The translations under genes were made by a program, and so were the position numbers. Shown in pieces: positions 24,320-35,453 of a stretch of 64,000 nucleotides of DNA. How positions within the stretch are numbered: position 1 is the stretch's first letter; each line of letters begins with the position of its first letter. This DNA is from Ailurus styani (lineage: Eukaryota; Chordata; Mammalia; Carnivora; Ailuridae): the NCBI GenBank assembly GCA_002007465.1, contig LNAC01000031.1:4543705-4607704 (forward strand). The letters are read 5' to 3'. Below the pieces are notes generated by a model. It made no database searches. It was not told the origin of the DNA and worked only from the letters and a program-made list of their open reading frames with translations.

Positions 24320-25022
24320 GCAGTTTGTTCATCAGGTTATTTCATTTTATTGTTTTTATTAAATATTGAGAAATCACATATGAATTGTTGTAAGATATAA
24401 ATAACTATAGGACATTGATATTTGTACACATGATTAAGTTTTAGAAAAAATACATTACCATTACCTTTGCAATTGTCATGTGCCCTTGGTCCAATCCTAT
24501 GTCTTTGTCCTACCCTATTCTGAATTTTATGTTTATCGTTCCTTTTCTTTTTCTTTATAGTTTTACCACACGTGTGTGCTCCTAATATATTGCTGAGTTT
24601 TGAATATTTTTGAGCTTTATATAAATGAAATCTTGCTGTGTTTTTTTCTGTATCTTTTCCTCATTCAAAATTATTACATTCCTCAGAGCTATTCATGATA
24701 TTTCATATAGCTATAATTTGTTAATTTTTACTGCTATGTAGTAACTATTATAGATATATTATTTATTTATTAATTCTGTAGTCAATAGATGTTGGAGTTG
24801 TTTACATTTTCCTCATTCTACAATTAGTGCAGCAGTAAACATTCTGGTGCATGTTTCCTGGTGCTAGTGGGGATATTGTCAGAATTGGAATTGGTGATCA
24901 CAACTATGCATATATTCAGTTGTACTTAATAATACTGTTTTTCAAAGTAGGCATGCCAGTTTATATTCTTATTACCACTATATGAGAATTTCTGAGCTCC
25001 ACATCCTTGCTAGCTCTTGATA
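24320..25022 (-). mobile_element. ancient L1M, antisense
   Basis: Plus-strand phrases such as GCTATGTAGTAACTATTATAG, CATGTTTCCTGGTGCTAG and CTCCACATCCTTGCTAG are the complement of old L1 3' sequence. It is highly diverged. Confidence 0.7.
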
Positions 25023-25172
25023 CAATATGAAAGAAATTAGAAATGCAAGGAAAAACTTGACAAGAATACAATTTATGGAAGATATTAACATTTGCTTTTT
25101 TAGTAACAGCTAATAGGCAAACATTAATAGGCTATAAGAATTGAATAATACAATCAATAAACTCAGTTTTTT

Positions 25173-25310
25173 AAATTTGTCCCAGGGGTACAGGTCTGTG
25201 AATCATCAAGCTTACACCTTTCGCAGCACTCACCATAGCACAAACCCTCCCCAATGTCGATAACCCAGCCACCCTATCCCTACCCTCCCACCCCCCAGTA
25301 ACCCTCATAA
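25173..25310 (-). mobile_element. 5'-truncated LINE-1 3' UTR fragment
   Basis: On the minus strand it carries the same L1 3' UTR text as the copy at 3145-3355 (complement of CCCAGGGGTACAGGTCTGTG). Flanking ATAAACTCAGTTTTTTAA and ATAAACTCAAGTTTTTTAA look like a target duplication. Confidence 0.85.
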
Positions 25311-25379
25311 ACTCAAGTTTTTTAACGTAAATGTATTTTTACATTTCTTGGTTAAAGAATATATGTTTCCTTTATATGA

Positions 25380-27330
25380 TTTAGGACATTTATTTTAAAA
25401 ATTGGTCATGTAGTTGGTCACAAAAGAAATGTTAAAATCAGAAAAGTAGAGGTTTTATAGACCATATTCTTTGATCTAAAAGCCAATTAAGTAAAAACAA
25501 ATAATAAGAGAGTATCAAATCTTAATTACTGGGGGGTGCCTGAGTGGCTCAGTTGGTTAAGCATCCAACTCTTGATCTCAGCTCAGGTCTTGATCTCAGG
25601 GTCATGAGTTCAAGCCCTGCTTTGGGCTCTACACCAGGCATGGAGCCTACTTTAAAAAAAAAAACTTAATTACTTGGAAATTATAAAACATAATTAAAAT
25701 TGTTCTTGGAGCAAGGAGGAAATCAAAGGAAGTGTTCAAATCTCTTCTTTCAAAAATGTATGGGATAAAGTAAAAGATTTATTCAGAGTCCTTTCATTAT
25801 TGAAGAAGAAAGATTAAAAATACAGAAACTTTGTACTTAAATTCTTTCAAAGCATGAATTAAAAAAGAGAAAGAAAATATATAAGATTAGAAATAATATA
25901 GATACAGAAGATTAAAGTAATTACATGCAGCTCTGTGACAACATTTTTGAAAATCTTGTATAACAGGATTTCCTAATGAAACAAATTATTAAAACTGCTC
26001 CCCAAAAAGACAATTTTAATATACATATTAACATATGAAATTTAACAGTTGGTAAACCGAATTTTTAAAAAGTTATCAAGACCAAATAGTTCCACAACTG
26101 AGTTCTAGCTAGCATTAAAAAGGCGGGTGGGGACTTTACTGTATGTAAATTATACCTCTGTTTTAAAAAAGGAAAAAGAAAGAAAAAGAAATATCAAATA
26201 ATATTGATGTTATTGTTCCAGACACCTCTGAAAGATGCAAGCCTTCTCAAGTCATAGTCACATAATTTTATATTTCAAATATTTCATAGTCACAGATTTT
26301 AGTACTAAACTGTTAATTACACAAAAGAAAGCCATGGACAAATCTCACTTAGGAATACAGTTGCAGAAATTGTAAATGAAATACTGGCAAATGACTAGCA
26401 AAATATCAAAGGAATGATATGCTATGAACAAGTACACATTCTTTTTCAGGAATGCAATGATGATTCCAATATCAGGAAAGCTAATACTGAATTTCTTATA
26501 TCAACACATTGAGGGGGGGAAGAGTGATCATACCCATAGATTGTGAAACGGAAGTTGATAAAATTCAACAACCATTCCCAATAAGAAAGAACAAAACCAG
26601 AATGGGCATAGAAATATGATAAAGATTGTTTAGAATAATACTTGCTGTTGGTTTTTTGGTAAGCAGTAAAATATTGAAGATGTTTTAATTGAAAACAAGA
26701 ACAAGCTAGGTATCCCTTCCATAATCATTGTTACTCAACATTATTTTTGGAAGTCCTAGTGAATGTAGTTAAATAAGATAATAAAATAATTGGTATGGAC
26801 ATGGAAAAAGAAAGATGAAATTATCTTTTGCCCCTTGATGACCGTGAAAACATGGAAAATCTAAGAGATTAGTGGAAAAACCAAGCTGGGGAGCAGGGGA
26901 CGAGGAACGCCACTAGAAATAATAGAATGAAAAAGAAGAGTAGCAGAGACTTTCCTTTTTTTTTTTTTTAGAGACTTTCCTTAACAGAAAATAAAACATA
27001 CTATAAAGTCACTGTAGTCAAATTAGTATTATAATGACGTAGAAATAGATCAGTGGACCAGAATAGAAAGTTCAGAAATAGTTTCCAATATATGTGTGTG
27101 TGGTAATAGTGGTATTTCATAACAATGAGAACAATAGTTTAATCAGTAGTACTAAAACAACTGGATATTCAGATGAAAGGAAACAATATCCTATTAAAAA
27201 TGAAGCATAGATGGATTAAAAAAAATTTAAATTAATTTGTAAAGAAAGAAAACTGAAGAAAATTTGGGAGACTGTATGTCTAACTTAGGGTCTGAAAAAA
27301 CTTCATTAACAGGAAAACCATAAGTTTTAT
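25380..27330 (+). mobile_element. ancient L1M ORF2 remnant, sense, split by a SINE
   Basis: Eroded ORF2 text can be followed, including GGAAATTATAAAACATAATTA-like and ATGATTCCAATATCAGG-like phrases and TTTTTGGAAGTCCTAGTGAA, which matches the L1 region encoding VLEVLA-type residues before the reverse transcriptase F-A-D-D box. Many indels are present. A short SINE interrupts it. Confidence 0.55.
25531..25664 (+). mobile_element. short CAN-SINE (SINEC_a-like), older
   Basis: Head GGGGTGCCTGAGTGGCTCAG with GTTGGTTAAGCATCCAACTC, body ending at GGAGCCTACTTT and a simple A-tail without the CT-rich region. CTTAATTACT flanks both sides. Confidence 0.92.
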
Positions 27331-28860
27331 AAAGAAAGATAGTTTTATTTGACTATTTGAGTATTTGAAAATAAAAATCCTTTCTTGAATATAAATTTTA
27401 TTTTTTTAAGATAATTTACTTTTAATTTATAAAGGTATTGGATTTTCACTGCAGTTCAAGAAGCACTGATGTAGGGTTGCCTGTGTTTCTGAGAAACTAG
27501 AAGATAGATTTAAAGTTAGCTTAAATTGGAACATTTTTGGCTACTGTATGTCATAGATGATATATACTTATTTGCATGGTATTAGGAGACACAGAATATC
27601 TGTTCATCCCATAAATAATAATGCTGTCTTGACCACTGGATGAGTATGATAATGGCTGATCATTCTATAAGACCAGTAAGAGTCCCTTTAAGCTGGCTTC
27701 TGTGTTCTTTTAATGGGATCCCATTAATCTTCAAAAACTTCTTTCCTTTCTGGCTTGAGATCTCCCTGGTTCATCTGTACATCTCCTGCCCCAGACCTGG
27801 TATCAGCTGTTTCTTCAAGGAGTCCTAGTTCATTGTAGTGAGGAATGATATTAAAGCCCAGATTCTAGGTACTAGGAGTGTTCTTTTCTACTGGATTGGC
27901 AATGTTTCTAGCCATTCCAGTCTGTACACCCAGAAAAAATGGATTTTTAAAGATCATTTTCAATTCTGTTTACCATTACAGTGTTTTACTTTGTTCTTTG
28001 ATTTTCTGATTAGGTCTTTTTTTTCCTCTTATACTGAAATTCTTTATTTTTAATGTTACTAACTCAAAAATGTGTTTATCCTGAACCATAAGGAAAATAA
28101 TTACAGATAACAAAACCAATAATAATACTACCAAGAAAATGACTGAATGAAATTTAAAATGTCTTTTTAGTTCTTTTTGTCCTTGCAGTGTTCTGAACTG
28201 TGTTCTAAAGTCACTGGAAATAAATCATTTCTACGTGTTATACAAAAATTTGATGTACAGATATTTTTTTCTGTTTTTTTCAGTTTTGGGAATTAGTTTT
28301 TAAAAGTAAGTATTTTGAAAGTTTTTACATATATATTCTTTTGATCTATACTGCTTCAGATATTTTCATTTACTTTACCCACACATTTATCACTACTATA
28401 TCCATTAATGTACCACACTTTTATTTTCTATTCTCAGATATACAGTATAATTGACTGCAGTTAATCTACCCAGCATTATTTACTAAAAAATAGCAGAAAG
28501 GGAAATCAAAGACAAATGTTCTCATCATGTCTGTTTTCTAGTGCTTAATGATTGAGCTCTAATTAAAATGATTATCTCAGTTAATTAGGACATGTCACAT
28601 GATCTAGTTTTCACTATGATGGGTAAAATAAATAAAAAATGTAGTGCTTTGTGTGTGGGGAAACGTGTTCTTCCCATACTGTGTGATAAATGTGTGTGTG
28701 TGTGTGTATAATGTGTCTTATGTGTCCTTTATTTACATTTCAGTTGGTTGACTCTATGATGAATTTGTTAATGATAAAATTTTTCATCATACCTGAAACA
28801 TGAATAATAGATTTGATTATATTCATTCAGGAAATATTCACTGTAATATTGCAAAATTAT
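27331..28860. other. AT-rich intergenic sequence
   Basis: No gene is recognised. A short (TG)n lies at about 28691-28708. The open frames around 27640-28053 lack homology and splice signals. Confidence 0.4.
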
Positions 28861-28879
28861 AAAAGTACATAAAAGCACT

Positions 28880-28970
28880 ATCCTGGTTTGGGGTCTATGG
28901 CCTTGAGCTAACCAAAGACCCTGAACTCATGGAGCTTATATTGTGATGGGGGAAACAGACAACAAATAAG
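28880..28970 (+). mobile_element. L2 fragment
   Basis: GACCCTGAACTCATGGAGCT, TATTGTGATGGGGGAAACAG and ACAACAAATAAG follow the L2 pattern closely. Confidence 0.75.
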
Positions 28971-30600
28971 TCCGACCTTCTCAGCTTCCTACCATCTAAC
29001 CAACCTCAGCAATTCCCACAATTGTGCAGTAATGCTAACATTGCAGATTCTGTCTCTGTATGTCCTGCCACTTTATTATAACTATTTGAAGACTTCCATT
29101 GGGCTTTCCAAGGCTACTCAATATTAATGGTACCCAACTGGAATTTTAGAATATAATTATTAAAGAATTTTTAAGAAACAAGGTGCTATAAACATACCTG
29201 TTTTGAAACATTTTTGAAAAATCTGTGTTTGCAAGATATATAGCAGGTATTTATTTTTGTTATTAAAAGCATGATAATTTACCCTACAGAAGAATTTTAT
29301 CTAGGGTTAATTTTAAAGAAAAAGTTCCCCTAGTGCATTTCAAATGATTAAAGTTACAAACATCCTGTTTACACACAAGCTGCCTCAAATTCTTACTATA
29401 ATGAGAAGGTCTGTCTATACACTTTCTCTTGTGACCCAGGATTTCCCAAGGATGGTCAACTTATGATTACAAGAGGGATCGCAAGAATAATAGTAACCAG
29501 TACTTCACTGGCTTTGCCCCACCTGCAGAACTTCAAATCTTTCCAAAGGCTTGAATCTGCTCCCTTCCCTCCAAGCATTTTTGGGAATTCCCAAAGAGTG
29601 TCTCATTATTAAGAACAAATTTGGTCAGCTGCCTTGCAGGTAGCATCTGCTTGGCACTTGTGACTACTTCTGCGGATATCACTATGTCTCCCTTGGGCAC
29701 TGCTTCAGTTTTGGTTCTGTTCTGGACACTGCATCCTCACAATGAGTACCACTGCTAATGCAATGACACAAAGAGCCAAAGATCTTTGGCAAAGTCCTGA
29801 AAATGCCTCCTTTCCCCTTTTTCTTTCTGTGGGAGTGGTATCCTAACTGTACAGCTAATTTGTGCACACTGCCTTAAGAAAGCTTAGTAAGACTGTTTAA
29901 GGTGTCTCTTTTCATTCCATCTACTCTGAGTCCCTATTGAATGTGAGACCAAGGATATATCTGAGTGACATACACCAGCCTATGCTCAGAATCACTCCTT
30001 TCCCAAGATAATTAAGGCATTGTTACTTGATTGGCTTTGTCAGAGCTGGCCAATGTAATTAAATCTGTATTCTCTCCCAGAAGGGTCCCACAGTCTTGTG
30101 TATATGTAAGGGCTTTTTATCAGTCTGCTGCATCAGTTGTCCAACATCAGGACCTATCTGAGCCTTTAACAGTAGATGCAGACACCTCTCCTACACACTA
30201 AACTCATTTATATAGAACTTCTCACTAGTCTCTGCACAAAGTGATATATTATACTTTCAATCATACTTCATGACATGAACTTGGCATTTAATCAATTAGA
30301 CACTAGTGAATAATCATATGGAAAGTTTTTCTGTAATATTTTTATAAAAATTTCGGTGCCTTGTTTGCCATGACACACGTTTTAGGAATAAAGAACCCAA
30401 TTAACATTGATTTTTATTAGTATTTTCCTTTCCAAGCCTTGTTTGTGTACATATAAACTTTTGGTTGTTATGAACTATATTGTTTTCCACACATTTTGTT
30501 TACTTTATGTGCATAGTTAGATTTTTTAAAAGTCCTCATCTTACAAATATAATGAGCAGAAGCTTTTCCATAGTCTTGGGGTAATAATCATTTGATGAAT
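28971..30600. other. unassigned intergenic sequence
   Basis: No exon or identified repeat. The stretch at about 29380-30200 has a less AT-rich, retroelement-like texture, but I could not match it to a family. Confidence 0.35.
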
Positions 30601-31170
30601 GATAGGTGCAGGTATCCCCTGCTTTTCAAAAGTTTGTGTTATACCACTGTGCTTTTTTTTTTTTAAAGGTTTTATTTATTTTGACAGATCACAAGTAGGC
30701 AGAGAGGCAGGCAGAGAGAGAGGAGGAATCAGGCTCCCTGCTGAGCAGAGAGCCCGATGCGGAGGTGGGGGGGGGGAGCTCGATCCCAGGATGCTGAGAT
30801 CATGACCTGAGCCGGAGGCAGAGGCTTTAACCCACTGAGCCACCCAGGCACCCCTACCACTGTGCTTTTATGAAAGACCTGGTGATGGTACCTGTTTTCA
30901 CTATCCAAAAGAAATCCAAAGAGAATTTTCAGTTTCATGAAAAGAAAAGAAAATAGCATGCAGTGTGTGTGCGTGTTACAGCAAGCCGTTACAGAGGGCA
31001 CGGGCACCCGAGCAGCAAGAGTGACCCCGCCAAGCTCCTTCTCTGGAACTGCACTCAGTATGAAGCTATGATAGCTTTGAACCACGTCTGTGAGTATCTG
31101 TGCTTTACCTCAATTTATTTTGTATATCCCTTAGCGAGATGTGTCCTAGGTATCAGAAAAGCCTAAGAAA
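30601..31170 (+). repeat. unassigned interspersed repeat, split by a SINE
   Basis: The unit beginning GGTATCCCCTGCTTTTCAAA and continuing ATGAAAGACCTGGTGATGG, GAAATCCAAAGAGAATTTTC and ACAGCAAGCCGTTACAGAG, with CpG-decay texture, looks like an old dispersed repeat seen in carnivores. I do not assign its class. A SINE interrupts it at 30657-30854 with a clean target duplication. Confidence 0.5.
30657..30854 (-). mobile_element. CAN-SINE with perfect 15-bp target duplication
   Basis: The minus strand has head GGGTGCCTGGGTGGCTCAGT and a mustelid-type body with an internal poly-C run (complement of GGTGGGGGGGGGGAGC at 30764). TACCACTGTGCTTTT is repeated exactly at 30642-30656 and 30855-30869. Confidence 0.96.
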
Positions 31171-31319
31171 GGTTATTTTTTGGTCTGGAAACAGATAGAA
31201 TAACTTTTGGCATAAATTAATGATAATTGCTTCTTTGCTTTACTCCATTTTGGCTTATAGAATGTTTCCTAGGAATAGAAAAGCTCTTTTTGAAAGCAGG
31301 GCGGGAAACTTGTATTTGA

Positions 31320-31490
31320 ATTACTTCCAATTTCTGCCATCCTGAATAGCCTTGCATTAACTATCTTTATACAAAGTATTATTGAGGATTTTTCAAAATG
31401 GGATATATTCCTAGGATGATGGTTGGTATGGGTAATATTAATGGTATTGTTTGATATTATCAGACTGCTTTCAAAACATTCCCACCTCTG
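31320..31490 (-). mobile_element. L1M fragment, antisense
   Basis: Plus-strand CTGAATAGCCTTGCATTAAC followed by ATTCCTAGGATGATGG and CAGACTGCTTTCAAAACATT resembles the antisense of the old L1 3' region. Confidence 0.5.
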
Positions 31491-31555
31491 GGAGTTATTA
31501 CGAGAATTAAGAGATAAGTGGTGTAACCTAGCTCATAGCACAGTGTTAAATTAAT

Positions 31556-31905
31556 TAAGCAAGGAGGCCTTTAGACTGAGGTGGCTCCGATGCCTTAGCA
31601 GCCTACAGAAGCACACCCAAACAGAAGCCTGTAAATGCCTCAAGATTATGCAGTCTAAACCTAAGGACGACCAATCACAAACAGCCAACTAGGCTTTCCT
31701 AAAGAATGTAAACCCTAAGCTATACCCAGCCAAATAATTTTCTTGCTTTGCTTCCATGTCTTCCATATAAAAGCCTTGCCCCTAGCTACAGTCTGTGGAG
31801 TGCTTCAAATCACTTCTGGTTTGGTGATGCCAGATGCGAATAAGTTTTTGTTCAAATAAACTCTTAGAAGTTTTAATGTCCCTTATTTATCTTTAACACA
31901 GTTAA
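31556..31905 (+). mobile_element. probable solo LTR of an endogenous retrovirus
   Basis: The stretch shows an LTR-like order: a CpG-poor U3-like part, a TATA-like box in CCATATAAAAGCC (about 31765), CTACAGTCTGTGGAGTGC downstream, a poly(A) signal in TTCAAATAAACTC (about 31853), and an end near TTTAACA. No adjacent internal coding region is seen, so it is probably a solo LTR formed by recombination. The family (ERV1-like) is a guess from the layout and the exact ends are uncertain. Confidence 0.55.
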
Positions 31906-31976
31906 CTAGTATGTATTTGGCCTTCAGTAAGTGTCAGTACCCTTCCTTCAGATAATGATTTTTAAAATTACTTTGA

Positions 31977-32144
31977 GGGGCGCCTGGGTGGCTCAGTCAA
32001 AACTTTGTTTCAGCTCAGGTCATGATCTGAGGGTCCTGGGATCTTGCCCCAATCATGCTCAGCAGGGAGTCTACATGTAGATTCTCTCTCTCCCTCTCCC
32101 CTACTCACACGTGCTCTCTCTCAAATAAATAAATCAATCTTTAA
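31977..32144 (+). mobile_element. CAN-SINE
   Basis: GGGGCGCCTGGGTGGCTCAG head, shortened body, and AAATAAATAAATCAATC tail. AAAATTACTTTGA (31964) and AAAATTATTTTGA (32145) form the target duplication. Confidence 0.94.
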
Positions 32145-32556
32145 AAAATTATTTTGACATTATTAAGCATTTACCATTTACCTAAGATGTACATAGTCTC
32201 AGAGCATGCTGTAAGCTGGAGGAACATAGCACTGGGACCAACAGAACTAATCCACTTGGGAGTTGGCACCCAAAGGAGGTGGCTTCCAGTCCAAATCCTT
32301 GACTGGGCCAAGGATGATTCTGAAAGAAGTTGTTCTTGAGACTTAACATTAATACATTAATACTTGAAATCAGAAGTATGGGTCTGTATCATTTGAGTTT
32401 GAAGTAGGTTTGAGGGAAGGATCTAGTTAGGTTGGTTTTCAGGATTCCAGCCAGTTGTGTGCAAAATCAAAACAGGCTGAAATCCATGTGAACAGGGCAA
32501 ACTCAGTATTTTCACCCAAATTTTGCAAACTCTCCCAAAGCAAAGTAGCTGTTGTA

Positions 32557-32753
32557 GGTAGGGGTGTCTGAGTGGCTCAGTTTGTTAAGCCTCTGCCTTC
32601 AACTCAGGTCATAATCTCAGGGTCCTGGGATGGAGCCCCATGTCCAGTTCCCTGCTCAGTGGAGAGCCTGCTTCTCACTCTCCCTTTGCCCCTCCACCCC
32701 ACCTTGCTCATGCTGTCTTTCTCTCTCTAGCTTTCACTCTGTGAAATCTTTAA
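32557..32753 (+). mobile_element. CAN-SINE with perfect 20-bp target duplication
   Basis: Head GGGGTGTCTGAGTGGCTCAG and diverged body ending GTGAAATCTTT. AAAGCAAAGTAGCTGTTGTA is present exactly at 32537-32556 and 32754-32773. The body is diverged although the duplication is perfect. Confidence 0.94.
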
Positions 32754-32784
32754 AAAGCAAAGTAGCTGTTGTATATTTAACAAT

Positions 32785-32957
32785 GGCTGCCACTTATTGA
32801 ACATATCTGGTCGGTTAAATAAGTTCTGTCACCTTTTAAAACATAAAATTTAGGTTAAGAAAACATAATGTGCCCAAGGTTACACAGCCTGGTAGGTAGA
32901 TAAGTGATAGAGTTGGAATTCAAACTGGAGTCTGACTGAATCCCAAAACTTTATTTT
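32785..32957 (+). mobile_element. MIR element
   Basis: CCACTTATTGAACATATC, GTGCCCAAGGTTACACAGCC and AGTTGGAATTCAAACTGGAG follow the MIR consensus order. Confidence 0.85.
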
Positions 32958-34040
32958 CTAATTAAGCTTATACTGCTTTCACGTACAGTCTGTAAAATGT
33001 CCATTTTCTTTGAAGATTTGTGGAAATCAGAGATTCTCTTCTTTTTGTATTAAAGCCTTTTAAATACAAATAAATTTGCAGGGCTGTTATAAAACTTGGA
33101 GGCATTTGTACCTGTTTCCTAATCAGTTTTTATAAGTATGGAGCACTGTATTCAGAGCTGTAAAGAATAACATTATAGCTAAAGAAGATAACCATTAACA
33201 TTATTTATTTTGTCTAACTTTATTACCGGAAATAACATAAGATACCTAAGGACATAGGTATAATTAAAATTAAGTAAAACCCATAATATGATTAGATATA
33301 GTCATAAATATAAAATAAGTGTGGCAGGGTGGAATTTTTCAAAATCTCATCACCCCCTGTCTTTTTTCCATCATTCCTTTCCCAAGGAGAGTCATTAAGA
33401 AAGCAATGACAAAAAGAACTTTCGTAGCATGACACAGAGTCTGGTTATGCTCTAAGTGTGGGCAATATTAGCACGAGAACCTATTTTTTCTTGTAGATTT
33501 GTTAATTTCATAAGCTGCTTAGGAGGGTGAGAACTAATGAAAAGAGAAAAAAAACTGGATGGAACCAATTGGGAGCTAAGACAGACATCTGGAGGTGGGC
33601 AGATGGATGAAAAGAACTTAGGGGGTCAGTGAGAGTGGAGAACAGGGAAGAAGACCAAAGAGAGAAGGGATAGCCAACTCTTCTGGGGTAAATTCTGATA
33701 GACACATATCGTAATAGGACAAATAAAAGGTTACATTTCTTACAGACTTTCATCAATGTCTAATAAGATTTTCTTTCTGGCAATGGATTGCTGTTTCCAC
33801 ATATTAAGGGTGTAATTATCTTAAACATTAGGGTCATGAGGGAGGGAAGGTTGTTCTTCTAAAGTTAAGAGAAGTGTTTGTGGTGTGGTGAACAGTGTTC
33901 TCAGACAGACTAGGACTAAAGACAAACTGAAGGTGGGGATCTGGCTGGCTTCACACAATAGAGGAATTCTCTAATGAACATTGTTCCTTTTCCTAGACAG
34001 TTCCAATGAACAAACCTCTAGCACCCACAACTTAATGCTT
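32958..34040. other. unassigned intergenic sequence
   Basis: No exon or clear repeat is recognised. The open frame at 33508-33756 on the minus strand has no known homology. Confidence 0.4.
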
Positions 34041-34059
34041 GCTAAAGACAATGGTCTAG

Positions 34060-34253
34060 GGCNCAGTGGGTTAAAGCCTCTGCTTTCGGCTCAGGTCATG
34101 ATCTCAGGGTCCTGGGATCGAGGCCCGCATCGGGCTCCCTGCTCAGCGGGGAGCCTGCTTCCCCCTCTCTCTGTCTGCCTGCCTCTCTGCCTCCTTGTGA
34201 TCTCTCTCCCTCTGTGAAATAAATAAAATAAATAATAAAAAAATCTAAAAAAA
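34060..34253 (+). mobile_element. CAN-SINE with an N replacing part of its head
   Basis: The body and tail match the young mustelid type. AAAGACAATGGTCTAG flanks both ends exactly (34044-34059 and 34254-34269), so the insertion is complete. Yet the head reads GGC-N-CAGTGGG instead of GGCGCCTGGGTGGCTCAGTG, so about 13 bases are replaced by one N at 34063. The gap is technical rather than biological. Confidence 0.95.
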
Positions 34254-34384
34254 AAAGACAATGGTCTAGCTACAATCAAATGTAAAGGCTTCAAATTAAA
34301 ATGGGATTTGTGTTAATCAACTCTGAATTCATCCATACTAAAATATTAACTAGATATTCAATCAAATCCACATGATATGAAGTT

Positions 34385-34573
34385 CTTAGATTTGATAAAC
34401 GGAAAAGAATGAAGTAAAAAGTACTAGGAGGGGAAAAGATGAGCAAGATGTAGAAGAGGAAGAAGGAAGAGGAAGAGGNCTTAGATTTGATAAACGGAAA
34501 AGAATGAAGTAAAAAGTACTAGGAGGGGAAAAGATGAGCAAGATGTAGAAGAGGAAGAAGGAAGAGGAAGAGG
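34385..34573. repeat. 94-bp perfect direct repeat around a single N
   Basis: Bases 34385-34478 and 34480-34573 are identical, beginning CTTAGATTTGATAAACGG and ending GAAGAGGAAGAGG, and are separated only by N at 34479. This is what results when two overlapping contig ends are placed side by side instead of being merged. The genome probably has one copy. Confidence 0.9.
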
Positions 34574-34926
34574 AGGACTTTTAAATAAGAGAAACCATAG
34601 ATTTTATAATTTTGCCTGTAGTTGACCTAGTGATCTTTATTTGAGTGAAGGAAAACAGTCTATTCAGAAGTCTTTCTGAACTCACTGCTGGTGTTTCTTT
34701 TCCTCTTGGCATCATATGTGAAGCATTTCTTTTAAAGCATATGCCAACTCTTTTCAAAGGGAGCTTTGTTTTCAGATGATCCATTAATTGAGCTATCACT
34801 GTAGAAGTTGGGTCAAAATTCCACATAAAGCAGAACTCCTTAGTATGGTTTATTTTTCATTCTCCTTTCTCCTCCCCTTATGCCTTCAAACACATTCTTC
34901 CCCTTCTCACTGCCAGAGTGATTTCA

Positions 34927-34990
34927 GAAGATTCTGTAACAAGCTCTTGGAGGCCCATTGTGCAGTAACAAAGAATTCTGGCAATGAGCT
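34927..34990 (+). other. candidate SPATA9 5' UTR exon
   Basis: A strong pyrimidine tract (CATTCTTCCCCTTCTCACTG) and an AG at about 34926 precede this stretch, and GAGCT then GTAAGT forms a consensus-like donor at 34991. It lies 130 bp before the SPATA9 start codon. It could be a non-coding exon, or the downstream exon could simply begin further upstream. This rests on splice-site pattern alone. Confidence 0.3.
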
Positions 34991-35119
34991 GTAAGTTCTG
35001 TCCTTGCCTGCTTTCCTGGGTGGAAGGGTGCCCTAATCCCTCACTAATGGCAGAGTAGGACAAGTGTTGCCCTGGCCTGCAAACTTGCCAAGCACTAGGA
35101 ACCCAAGCAAGAGTTTGTC

Positions 35120-35180
35120 ATGCCAATCAAACCTGTTGGGTGGATATGTGGGCAGGTGTTGAAGAACTTTTCTGGAAGAA
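35120..35180 (+). CDS. SPATA9: SPATA9 coding exon 1 (residues 1-20)
   Basis: SPATA9 is a spermatogenesis-associated protein, reported as testis-enriched and membrane-associated; its molecular activity is not established. This exon encodes [20 protein letters not shown] plus the first base of the next codon, matching the known N-terminus of mammalian SPATA9. The start has G at -3 and no better upstream in-frame ATG is seen. The donor GTATAT follows at 35181, a non-optimal but valid site. The next exon is only 184 bp away and joins in phase 1. The full gene, read through, has five coding exons and 253 codons plus stop, about the known length, but with an internal TAG in exon 3. Confidence 0.96.
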
Positions 35181-35364
35181 GTATATGCAATCTTGTCGTA
35201 AAGGGGATATGGGTGTGGGAAACAATGGGGAATAAAGTCCCCTAGGGATTACTTGCTTTCCCAGGCACTTACAAAGTGGACCCAGTGTCCTATGTTCTTT
35301 TGAATTGTAGTTAGGTGATGTTTTCGTTAAGCTCTTTAGTCCCCCTAACTTCTTTTTGTTTCAG

Positions 35365-35453
35365 TGGAGGGGACCCAGAAAGTCATCATGGACCTTATAG
35401 ATAAGTTTAAAGATGAATTCCCTACCATCCTAAGATTATCACAGTCTAATCAG
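35365..35453 (+). CDS. SPATA9: SPATA9 coding exon 2 (residues 21-50)
   Basis: The acceptor TTGTTTCAG precedes 35365. Together with the base left by exon 1, the exon encodes M-E-G-T-Q-K-V, then [20 protein letters not shown] and S-N-Q. It ends CAG with donor GTAATG at 35454, so the next exon starts in phase 0. The helix-prone acidic segment is well conserved with other mammals. No frame disruption is seen here. Confidence 0.97.

Noticed and set aside
33981..34217. 78-codon frame crossing the N at 34063
   Set aside because: It is read from the SINE body; the same kind of frame appears in nearly every SINE copy in the window.
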